5,962 nt of DNA. Origin: Nitrospirota bacterium (GTDB taxonomy: Bacteria; Nitrospirota; Thermodesulfovibrionia; Thermodesulfovibrionales; JdFR-88). The position numbers and the translations under genes are program-made. This document shows, piece by piece, positions 1 to 5,265 of this stretch. How positions within the stretch are numbered: the stretch's first letter is position 1; every line of letters begins with the position of its first letter. Location of the stretch: positions 1 through 5,962 of the forward strand of contig JAKAGP010000133.1 of NCBI GenBank assembly GCA_021825785.1, written 5' to 3'. The notes beneath the pieces are model-generated. The model saw only the letters and a list, made by a program, of their open reading frames with translations, searched no databases and was not told the origin of the DNA.

Positions 1-1309
1 TTGTTTTTATTTTTATTTCCATTTTCTTGTCCATTTCCCCTCTGTCCGCTTCGCCAAAAACATTAAAGCGCACCCCCGGCTTTCCGTCTTTTATCTCAAG
101 GACCTGGCTGTAGTGGAATTCATGCCCGCGCAGCCTGGCATTTTTTCCCCCAAGCATGCAGTCCTCTGAAAAAACGGCCTCCCTGTACCCAAGCGAGGGC
201 CTTCCCTTTACAGTTTCGCCCGTATGCTGCATTATCCCGGTAACCATGGGCAACACCCCGCAGAGTGGGAAAAATTCCCCACCTTCCATTATGTCTTCAC
301 CTGAATACCCGCTTCGAATGCCTTCACCCAGATACATAAACCCGCCGCACTCGGCAAATACCGGCCCCCAGGCCTCCGCCCAATTTCTTATGGAGGCGGT
401 CATGCTTTCGTTTTCGCAAAGCTCCCGGGCGTAAAGCTCCGGGTAGCCGCCGCCAAGATATACCGCATCCGCGTCCGCTGGAAGCCCGCCATCCGAAAGG
501 GGGCTAAAGGGTAGGATCCGGGCCCCGGCGTCCCTCAGCATATCCAGGTTGTCCTCATAGTAAAAGCAGAAGGCCCTGTCCCTGGCCACCGCTATATTCA
601 CCGTGGACCCAGGTTCATTTTCCGGGCTCTCAAGCGCGGGGCTGCATGTCTTGCCGTCCTTTGCCGTTTCCGCCAGCTCCCGCACCCTTTTAATGTCAAT
701 GTGGCGGATAACTGCCTCAGCCAGCAGCTGCAGCGCTTCTTCGCTGATTGGCCTTTCCTCTGCCACGGTCAGCCCCAGGTGCCTGGCAGATATGGAATAG
801 CCTGCGTCCCTGGGCAGATAACCAAGCACTTCAACGCCCCGGCACGCGGACTTGAGTTTCTCATAATGTCCCGCCCCCGCCACACGGTTGAAAATGACCC
901 CCCGTATCCCGCCTTCGCTGTTAAACCCCCGGATTATGGCCCCGGCGCTCTCGCCCATGCCGCCGGCATCTACCACAAGGACAATGTTTTTTGTCCCAAG
1001 GGCCTTGGCCAGGGCCGCAGTGCTCCTTTCCCCTCCGTCAAAAAAACCCATGACCCCTTCGGTTACCGCCAGGCCGGCCCCGGCGCAATGCCTTCTTACG
1101 CATTCCCGCACGTAATCGACGCCGCACATCCATAGATCCAGGTTCCTTGAGGGCCGGCCCGCTATCATACTGTGAAGGCCGGTGTCTATGAAGTCCGGGC
1201 CCGCCTTGAAAGGCTGGACATCATGTCCTGAAAACTTTAGGGCCGCCAAAAGCCCCAGGACCACCGTGCTTTTGCCGCACCCGCTGTGAGTGCCCGCTAT
1301 AATGAGCAA
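1..1309 (-). CDS. cbiA: Cobyrinic acid a,c-diamide synthase CbiA (3' end outside window)
   Basis: ATP- and glutamine-dependent enzyme that amidates the a and c side chains of the corrin ring (cobyrinate in the anaerobic B12 route). I translated 436 open codons from the minus strand; the frame is still open at base 1. The N-terminal domain has a P-loop, GTHSGCGKST (residues 6-15), and the family motif EGVMGFFDG (84-92). The C-terminal class I glutamine amidotransferase domain has the nucleophile Cys321 in FAECGGFMYLGE and the catalytic-type His399 in GHEFHYS. CbiA proteins are usually about 450-460 residues, so little should be missing. The start is TTG at 1309: it gives MLIIAGTHSG, just ahead of the P-loop, and has GAGGAGG 8 nt upstream; no in-frame ATG or GTG fits. 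The homologous Ni-sirohydrochlorin amidase CfbB shares this fold, but the upstream cobalamin riboswitch argues for a B12 role. Confidence 0.95.
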   Translation of the reverse strand, partial: MLIIAGTHSGCGKSTVVLGLLAALKFSGHDVQPFKAGPDFIDTGLHSMIAGRPSRNLDLWMCGVDYVRECVRRHCAGAGLAVTEGVMGFFDGGERSTAALAKALGTKNIVLVVDAGGMGESAGAIIRGFNSEGGIRGVIFNRVAGAGHYEKLKSACRGVEVLGYLPRDAGYSISARHLGLTVAEERPISEEALQLLAEAVIRHIDIKRVRELAETAKDGKTCSPALESPENEPGSTVNIAVARDRAFCFYYEDNLDMLRDAGARILPFSPLSDGGLPADADAVYLGGGYPELYARELCENESMTASIRNWAEAWGPVFAECGGFMYLGEGIRSGYSGEDIMEGGEFFPLCGVLPMVTGIMQHTGETVKGRPSLGYREAVFSEDCMLGGKNARLRGHEFHYSQVLEIKDGKPGVRFNVFGEADRGEMDKKMEIKIKT

Positions 1310-1317
1310 AGCACGTG

Positions 1318-1324
1318 CCTCCTC
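1318..1324 (-). promoter_or_regulatory. Shine-Dalgarno site fixing the TTG start of cbiA
   Basis: The minus strand reads GAGGAGG here, followed by 8 nt and then TTG. The nearby GTG at 1314 is in another frame and soon meets a stop, so this site supports TTG at 1309 as the cbiA start. Confidence 0.75.
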
Positions 1325-1340
1325 AGGTCTCAGGATATGG

Positions 1341-1395
1341 AATAAAATAAAAAATCCCGGTTGGTTTTTTATTAATTAAAAAACCAATCGGGATT
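1341..1395 (-). terminator. Intrinsic terminator in the cbiA leader (riboswitch expression platform)
   Basis: Two 18-nt arms (1378-1395 and 1353-1370) pair at 17 of 18 positions around a 7-nt loop. In the minus direction the hairpin is followed by a T-rich run (1341-1352, TTTTATTTTATT). No T-run follows on the plus strand, so it works only towards cbiA. It lies between the cobalamin riboswitch and the cbiA ribosome-binding site, the expected place for a B12-controlled attenuator: bound cobalamin would favour this hairpin and stop transcription before cbiA. The lower stem is GC-rich and the upper stem is A/T only. Confidence 0.88.
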
Positions 1396-1442
1396 GCACC
1401 CAGTTTGCTTCATCCCAGGACAGGACTTTCCACATCCCGCCC

Positions 1443-1466
1443 GCTCCTTCCGCGAAGGGAAAGAGC
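1443..1466 (-). other. RNA hairpin between the riboswitch and the terminator
   Basis: In the minus-strand transcript GCTCTTTCC and GGAAGGAGC can form a 9-bp stem (one G-U pair) around a 6-nt loop. It sits in the linker between the B12 box and the terminator. It may be a spacer helix or part of the antiterminator; no T-run follows, so it is not a terminator itself. Confidence 0.4.
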
Positions 1467-1477
1467 TTCTTATATCG

Positions 1478-1655
1478 GATCGCAGGCAGGTCTTCTGGCT
1501 ACCCGGTTCATCCTCACCTTCCCTTCCCATGCCCCTTTTTGTAAGGCACAGTGGTTTTGAAGGTTCTTGTCCCCGGTTACAGCGGCGGGACCGCTCCCGA
1601 TTTCCACGGGATTCCCTTTTTCTGCCCCCGCAGGGGCACCTGCAAACCGTACGTC
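1478..1655 (-). ncRNA. Cobalamin (adenosylcobalamin-type) riboswitch
   Basis: The minus-strand RNA has the conserved cobalamin riboswitch blocks in order: GGTTTGCAGGTGCCCC near the 5' side, GGGAATCCCGTGGAAATCGG, the core GAGCGGTCCCGCCGCTGTAA, the CACTGTGC element, a GGGAAGG block, then GATGAACCGGGTAGCC leading into the B12 box AGCCAGAAGACCTGCC (1485-1500). The closing helix can form between GCAGGT at the 5' side and ACCTGC at the 3' side. It lies about 170 nt upstream of cbiA on the same strand, with an intrinsic terminator between them, so it should turn cbiA and any downstream genes off when cobalamin is plentiful. The outer limits are approximate. Confidence 0.96.
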
Positions 1656-1706
1656 AGTAAGACTCCCGTATCGTCAAATTCGATATGAGGGACGCCTATG
1701 CTAACC

Positions 1707-1736
1707 ATTAAATCAGAAGCGTCCCCAGATTGTCAA
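1707..1736 (-). promoter_or_regulatory. Sigma70-type promoter of the riboswitch-cbiA transcript
   Basis: The minus strand carries a perfect -35 TTGACA (1731-1736), an 18-nt spacer and a -10 TTTAAT (1707-1712, 5 of 6 matches) preceded by TG one base upstream, an extended -10. Transcription should begin near 1700, about 45 nt before the riboswitch and roughly 390 nt before the cbiA TTG. A 7-bp inverted repeat (1689-1695 and 1719-1725) surrounds the -10 and start region. Confidence 0.75.
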
Positions 1737-1771
1737 TTTTCGGGCATCATCTTGCCGGTCCTGTTGACCCT

Positions 1772-2053
1772 TTACAGGCGTTTCCCGGGAGTCTTAGCCG
1801 ATGCCAGATACCCTTTATTTCCGCATATCTTTGCCTGTTTACGGCTCATGGGCATTATCTTGACCCCACAGAGGGCGAAGATATTTCCCTCTGCCACTTT
1901 TGCCTTGAAATCGTGATAGAACCTGGCAGAGGCGGTGCGGGCTCTGGACTCAGCCGCCCTCATGCCATGGTCATAACCTATGCTGAAGCCGGTCAGGATG
2001 CCTATAGCCAAAACGCCAAAGAAAAGCACCAGTCTCGCTAATTTCATGTTCAT
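1772..2053 (-). CDS. Small membrane-anchored protein of unknown function (93 residues)
   Basis: I do not recognise this family. Residues 5-27 form one hydrophobic segment (LVLFFGVLAIGILTGFSIGY), either an N-terminal membrane anchor or an uncleaved signal. The remaining 65 or so residues are strongly basic, with two cysteines (Cys62 and Cys77) in ALCGVKIMP and KICGNKG. The start at 2053 (ATG AAC ATG) is chosen because GAAAGGAGG (2061-2069) lies 7 nt upstream; a longer reading from 2101 would skip this site and add residues before the hydrophobic segment. A good promoter (2108-2136) lies upstream, divergent from the biotin cluster. No terminator is visible after the stop, so transcripts may read into the B12 riboswitch leader. 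No functional link with cobalamin can be shown. Confidence 0.72.
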   Translation of the reverse strand: MNMKLARLVLFFGVLAIGILTGFSIGYDHGMRAAESRARTASARFYHDFKAKVAEGNIFALCGVKIMPMSRKQAKICGNKGYLASAKTPGKRL

Positions 2054-2107
2054 GCCGCTTCCTCCTTTCAAGAAAAAAGGAAAATTCAAAGGATCTGACA
2101 TTACCCC

Positions 2108-2136
2108 ATTATCTCAACAGAAACCCACCCTTGCAA
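2108..2136 (-). promoter_or_regulatory. Promoter of the small membrane protein gene
   Basis: On the minus strand, TTGCAA (2131-2136), a 17-nt spacer and GATAAT (2108-2113, 5 of 6 matches to TATAAT), with TG one base upstream of the -10. The predicted transcript starts near 2101 and gives a leader of about 48 nt with a strong ribosome-binding site. Confidence 0.6.
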
Positions 2137-2162
2137 CCGTTTTTTCCAGTCTAAACTTATAG

Positions 2163-2177
2163 TTATAACTGTTATAA
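2163..2177. repeat. Perfect 15-bp palindrome over the biotin-cluster promoter (candidate operator)
   Basis: TTATAAC-T-GTTATAA is an exact inverted repeat with a one-base centre. It covers most of the -10 element of the plus-strand promoter. A second perfect palindrome, AGTTATAACT (2161-2170), overlaps its left half. A protein bound here would block polymerase. The sequence does not look like the split BirA operator (TGTTAACC-type half sites about 15 nt apart). Its TTATA/TATAA ends loosely recall the GntR-type BioR site, but the spacing differs. Confidence 0.5.
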
Positions 2178-2178
2178 T
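2170..2178 (+). promoter_or_regulatory. Extended -10 promoter of the acyP-bioB-bioW cluster, probably giving a leaderless mRNA
   Basis: TGTTATAAT is a perfect extended -10 (TGn + TATAAT at 2173-2178). No good -35 lies 16-18 nt upstream, which extended -10 promoters tolerate. The acyP ATG begins 7 nt after the hexamer, exactly where transcription should start, leaving a leader of 0-2 nt. This agrees with the absence of a Shine-Dalgarno site. Confidence 0.62.
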
Positions 2179-2185
2179 TGACGAT

Positions 2186-2470
2186 ATGGAAAAGGCCAAG
2201 GCGCACGTGATATTCAAGGGCAGGGTGCAAGGGGTCAACTTCCGGGCCTTTGTGCAGAGGGCCGCGGAAGCGCTGGACGTGGACGGATGGGTCAGAAACC
2301 TCCCTGACGGCACGGTCGAAGCAGTATTCGAGGGAGACAGGGGCTCTGTCGAGGAGGCCATAAAAAAGTGCCGCACCGGCCCGGCTTTCGCCAATGTTAC
2401 GGAGGCCGGCATAAAGTGGCACCCTTACGAAGGGGAGAAGCCCGGCGGCGGCTTTTCCATAAGATATTAG
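2186..2470 (+). CDS. acyP: Acylphosphatase
   Basis: Small cytosolic alpha/beta enzyme that hydrolyses carboxyl-phosphate mixed anhydrides such as acetyl or carbamoyl phosphate. The 94-residue length is typical of the family. The first signature is GRVQGVNFRAF (12-22) with the phosphate-binding Arg20; the usual GVGFR has Asn at residue 18. The second is GWVRNLPDGTVEAVFEGD with the catalytic Asn38. The C-terminus GGFSIRY matches the usual final strand. The start at 2186 leaves the normal short stretch before strand 1; a later GTG at residue 8 would cut into that strand. There is no Shine-Dalgarno site and the -10 element is 7 nt upstream, so translation is probably leaderless. It is first in a cluster with bioB (20-nt gap) and bioW. 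A direct biotin role is unproven, since BioW uses an acyl-adenylate and not an acyl-phosphate. Confidence 0.95.
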   Translation: MEKAKAHVIFKGRVQGVNFRAFVQRAAEALDVDGWVRNLPDGTVEAVFEGDRGSVEEAIKKCRTGPAFANVTEAGIKWHPYEGEKPGGGFSIRY

Positions 2471-2490
2471 GACCAGAATAAAATATTCCA

Positions 2491-3453
2491 ATGATAAAAA
2501 CCATGACCGAAAAAGTCCTTGCCGGAGGAATGATCACCAGGGAGGAGGCCCTTTTTCTGGCTGCAGTGGATGCCGGGGAAACGGCTGCACTTTTTGAGGG
2601 GGCAAACCGCATAAGAGCGGCTTTCAGGGGAAACCGCGTCGATCTATGCTCCATAATAAACGCGAAGTCGGGGGCCTGCCCGGAAAACTGCGCCTATTGC
2701 GCCCAGTCCGCAGCGGCAAGGACGGACATTAAAACGTATCCGCTTTTAGGAACGTCAGAGGTATTGAAATCGGCCGTGGAGACAAAAGCAACCGGGGCAA
2801 AGAGGTTTTGCATCGTCACAAGCGGCAGGAAACCGGGGAGCAGGGAGCTTCAAGCTATTGCCAGATCAATAGAAAGCGTGCGGAAAGCTGGGCTCCTGCC
2901 ATGCGCCACCTTGGGGCTTTTGTCCCTGGGCGAACTTAAGTCTTTAAAGGACGCGGGCCTTAACCGTTATCACCACAACCTTGAGACCTCAAAGCGGTTT
3001 TTCCCGGAGGTCTGCCAGACCCATACGTTCGAGGAAAAGCTGGCGACGATCGAGGCGGCAAAGGAGGCCGGGCTGGAGCTTTGCTCCGGGGGGATATTCG
3101 GCCTTGGAGAGGAATGGGAAGACAGGGTGGACATGGCCCTTCAGGTAAGGCAGTCCGGCGCGGACTCCGTCCCCCTTAATTTCCTCATCCCGGTACCTGG
3201 CACCGCCCTTGGCGGCAGGGAGGTCCTGCCTGCCCTTGAAGCGCTCAAGATCATAAGCCTCTACAGGTTTCTGCTGCCTCAAAAAGAGGTGCGCGTATGC
3301 GGAGGCAGGGGGCAGTGCCTTGGGGAATTTGGCCCTATGGTGTTCAAGGCCGGGGCAGACGGGCTTTTGATAGGGAATTATCTTACAAAAAAAGGCTGTT
3401 CGCCTGAGGATGACCTGCGCATGATAAAAGAGCAGGGGCTCACCCCGGCCTAA
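2491..3453 (+). CDS. bioB: Biotin synthase BioB (radical SAM)
   Basis: Catalyses the last step of biotin synthesis, inserting sulfur into dethiobiotin. At 320 residues it is slightly shorter than E. coli BioB. The radical SAM cluster motif CPENCAYC gives Cys63, Cys67 and Cys70. The ligands of the sacrificial [2Fe-2S] cluster are present by alignment with E. coli Cys97, Cys128, Cys188 and Arg260: Cys107 (RFCIVTSGR), Cys138 (PCATLGLLS), Cys198 (LCSGGIFGLGE) and Arg268 (EVRVCGGRG). The YHHNLETS block (160-167) is also diagnostic. The start is uncertain: ATG 2491 and ATG 2503 (MTEKVLAGG) are both possible, and neither has a Shine-Dalgarno site; a -10-like TAAAAT (2479-2484) lies 6 nt before the first. 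The gene is followed 7 nt later by bioW. An additional Cys at 270 (SAGR in E. coli, CGGR here) is a minor variation. Confidence 0.97.
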   Translation: MIKTMTEKVLAGGMITREEALFLAAVDAGETAALFEGANRIRAAFRGNRVDLCSIINAKSGACPENCAYCAQSAAARTDIKTYPLLGTSEVLKSAVETKATGAKRFCIVTSGRKPGSRELQAIARSIESVRKAGLLPCATLGLLSLGELKSLKDAGLNRYHHNLETSKRFFPEVCQTHTFEEKLATIEAAKEAGLELCSGGIFGLGEEWEDRVDMALQVRQSGADSVPLNFLIPVPGTALGGREVLPALEALKIISLYRFLLPQKEVRVCGGRGQCLGEFGPMVFKAGADGLLIGNYLTKKGCSPEDDLRMIKEQGLTPA

Positions 3454-3460
3454 AGAAATT

Positions 3461-4345
3461 ATGAAAAAAGAAAAAGGGGGAAAGAAAGAAAAAAAGAAAA
3501 ATCCCCGGCCTCTCTGGTCAATCCGGATGAGGGCAGGCAAGGGTGGCGGCCACATATCCGGGGCAGAGGGCATTTTCGACGAAAAAGACGTGGCAAAAAC
3601 CCTTCAGGAATACTACAGGAGGGCCCTTGCGCATTCCAGGGGCAAGCCGGATGCCCTGGTGCTGAAAGCGGAGCTCCTTCCCGCCCCTCCCCTGTCCATT
3701 ACAGCTCTTCCCGTATCTACCCTGGCAACAGAAACAAAAAGTCCGAAGGAGGCAAGGCAAAGGGCCGTGGAACTATTGATCTCCGCCGGGGTGTCGCGGC
3801 GGGCTGCAAGCGCTGCCCTGAAGATACTTCGGACCGGGGGACTGAAAGGGGCCGCCCTGCTGGATGCGGAAGAAGGCATAAGGCTGGACGCGGAGGAGAA
3901 AAAAGGGGTGCGGGCCTCGATGCTCGGGATCACAAAAAAGGCGGAGGGGGAGCTTTCAGCTGGCCTGAGGCGGGCAGGCATCGGCGAGGTGCACTCCCGT
4001 GTAAAAGACGCCCTTATAATAGCCTCCAAAGTGGCCTCAGCCCCTGGAGTGCTGGCCGAGCTTTGCATATCTGACGATCCGGATTACACGACGGGTTACG
4101 TTGCGGGGGCATCGCTTGGGTACATGAGGCTGCCCGGCATAAAGAAAAACGGGGACCGCGGAGGAGGCAGGGTCTTCTTCATAAGATCCGGCCTAATAAA
4201 GGAAGGCCGCCAGCTTGACCAACTGATCGAATACCTGGGGAGAACCCCCGTTATGGTTGGAAAAATTTCCTCCGTGAACGATATAATCACCTCCCATGAG
4301 CCCCGAAAATCAAAAACCACTGGAAAGCAAAATAGAAAAAAATAA
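3461..4345 (+). CDS. bioW: 6-carboxyhexanoate-CoA ligase (pimeloyl-CoA synthetase) BioW
   Basis: Activates pimelate with ATP and CoA to pimeloyl-CoA, the substrate of BioF, so this strain can start biotin synthesis from free pimelate. Family blocks, in order: WSIRMRAGKGGGHISGAEGI (19-38), ALAHSRGKPDALVL (55-68), HSRVKDALIIASKVASAP, AELCISDDPDYTTGYVAG (SDDPDY at 204-209) and GRVFFI. These match the B. subtilis BioW blocks SVRMRAS, HISGGE, HSRGKPD and SDDPDYITGYVAG. At 294 residues it exceeds the usual 250-260: it has a Lys/Glu-rich N-terminal extension (residues 2-13) and a basic C-terminal tail (about 280-294) that overlaps the start of the next gene by 50 nt. No alternative start lies between the Lys-rich stretch and the first family block. 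Only a weak AAAG precedes the ATG. Confidence 0.95.
   Translation: MKKEKGGKKEKKKNPRPLWSIRMRAGKGGGHISGAEGIFDEKDVAKTLQEYYRRALAHSRGKPDALVLKAELLPAPPLSITALPVSTLATETKSPKEARQRAVELLISAGVSRRAASAALKILRTGGLKGAALLDAEEGIRLDAEEKKGVRASMLGITKKAEGELSAGLRRAGIGEVHSRVKDALIIASKVASAPGVLAELCISDDPDYTTGYVAGASLGYMRLPGIKKNGDRGGGRVFFIRSGLIKEGRQLDQLIEYLGRTPVMVGKISSVNDIITSHEPRKSKTTGKQNRKK
4282..4287 (+). promoter_or_regulatory. Possible internal -10 element just before the lipid kinase ATG
   Basis: A perfect TATAAT hexamer lies 8 nt before the ATG at 4296, inside the end of bioW. A weak -35-like TTGGAA is at 4257-4262 (19-nt spacer). If used, it would give an essentially leaderless transcript for the kinase, which has no Shine-Dalgarno site. 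It also encodes part of bioW, so chance is possible. Confidence 0.3.
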
Positions 4346-5243
4346 AAAACTCTCCATCATCGCAAATCCGGCGGCAAGGAAATCGTCTTTAAAGAAAGTT
4401 GAACTCGCCTCGGAGCTCCTGGGCAGGGCAGGGTGGGATGTGGAGCTCATGTGGACGCAGGAGGCGGGGCACGCAACCAGGCTGGCAAAACAGGCGGCCG
4501 ATGGGGGAGCATATCTTGTGGTTGCGGCCGGAGGGGACGGGACGTTTAATGAAGTAATGAACGGCCTCACGACAGGTAATGAGGTAATGAATGGCCCTGC
4601 GGCGCGCGGGCCGGCCATGGCCCTTCTTCCCTTGGGCACCACGAACGTGCTGGCAAAGGAGTTGAAGGTTCCGGAAGATGCCCGGGGTGCGGTCAAAAGG
4701 ATACTTGAAGGCCGGGTGCGGGAGATATACCTTGGGAGCATGTCTTTCCCTGACGGCCGTCGTAGAAGGTTCTTCCTCATGGCGGGTATGGGCTTCGATG
4801 CGGAGGCGGTCTATCAGGTAAACCGGAGGCTCAAGAAGCTCTACGGGAAAGCCGGATACCTGACAAGCGGGCTTAAACTCCTTAAGAGCTGGGCGCCGGA
4901 GCCAAAGAGCGTATTGATCGACGGCAGGCAATATTTCTTTTCAAGCCTTATTGTCTGCAACGGGGCCAGATATGGAGGTTATCCCAAAATGGCCCCGGAT
5001 GCCAGCGTTGAGAACGGCTGGCTTTATGCCGTGGTCATGAGCGGCAGGAAAAGGCTTGATGTCCTCAAGTACGCATTGGGCGTCGTTACGGGAAGGCATA
5101 CCTCCTTTAAGGACGTGGCCTATCTGAAGTGCCGGTCCGTACAGGTGCAGGATACGGCCCGCATACAGGCCGACGGGGACTATATCGGGGAAAGCCCGGT
5201 GCTCATCGAGTCCGCCAAAGAAAAACTGAAGCTGGTTTATTGA
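4296..5243 (+). CDS. Diacylglycerol/sphingosine kinase-like lipid kinase (YegS/BmrU/LCB5 family)
   Basis: Expected to transfer phosphate from ATP to a membrane lipid such as diacylglycerol, acting in the cytosol at the membrane surface. At 315 residues it has normal family length. It opens with the strand KLSIIANPAA. The nucleotide-binding motif GGDGTFNEVMNG starts at residue 79, and LPLGTTNVLAKEL follows (Gly114, Asn117). The C-terminal beta-sandwich domain has GMGFDAEAV, CNGARYGGYPKMAPDA, ENGWLYAVVM and the terminal DGDYIGESP. The substrate cannot be told from sequence. Two near-identical 10-residue units lie between the two nucleotide motifs. ATG 4296 is the only in-frame ATG before the first strand; it overlaps bioW by 50 nt in another frame and lacks a Shine-Dalgarno site. 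Co-transcription with bioW is likely from the overlap, though a role in biotin synthesis is not evident. Confidence 0.93.
   Translation: MSPENQKPLESKIEKNKKLSIIANPAARKSSLKKVELASELLGRAGWDVELMWTQEAGHATRLAKQAADGGAYLVVAAGGDGTFNEVMNGLTTGNEVMNGPAARGPAMALLPLGTTNVLAKELKVPEDARGAVKRILEGRVREIYLGSMSFPDGRRRRFFLMAGMGFDAEAVYQVNRRLKKLYGKAGYLTSGLKLLKSWAPEPKSVLIDGRQYFFSSLIVCNGARYGGYPKMAPDASVENGWLYAVVMSGRKRLDVLKYALGVVTGRHTSFKDVAYLKCRSVQVQDTARIQADGDYIGESPVLIESAKEKLKLVY
4548..4596 (+). repeat. Imperfect 30-bp tandem duplication within the lipid kinase gene
   Basis: A 19-nt block at 4548-4566 recurs at 4578-4596 with 17 of 19 identical bases, giving the in-frame peptide NEVMNG twice with a 10-residue period (NEVMNGLTTG then NEVMNGPAAR). 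It falls directly after the GGDGTF motif, in a loop where family members usually have one copy. Confidence 0.85.
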
Positions 5244-5265
5244 GGCCGTTGCCGGGCCGGAGACC

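Noticed and set aside
701..1135. 144-residue plus-strand reading frame opposite cbiA
   Set aside because: It lies wholly within the well-supported cbiA frame on the other strand; it has no family features or ribosome site and is a shadow.
2054..2185. BirA-type biotin operator upstream of acyP-bioB
   Set aside because: No TGTTAACC-type half sites with about 15-nt spacing are present; only the compact palindrome at 2163-2177 is seen.
2114..2491. Minus-strand frame opposite acyP
   Set aside because: acyP has intact catalytic residues on the plus strand; this frame covers the divergent promoter region and has no ribosome site.
2989..3573. 194-residue minus-strand reading frame opposite bioB and bioW
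   Set aside because: It overlaps two confidently identified genes, its composition looks like a reverse-strand reading, and it shows no motif.
4310..4931. Two minus-strand frames opposite the lipid kinase
   Set aside because: Both are shadows of the kinase gene; no motif or start signal.
5244..5265. Possible bidirectional terminator between the lipid kinase and the 112-residue gene
   Set aside because: The 22-nt gap contains only a short GGCC-type palindrome and no T-run on either strand.
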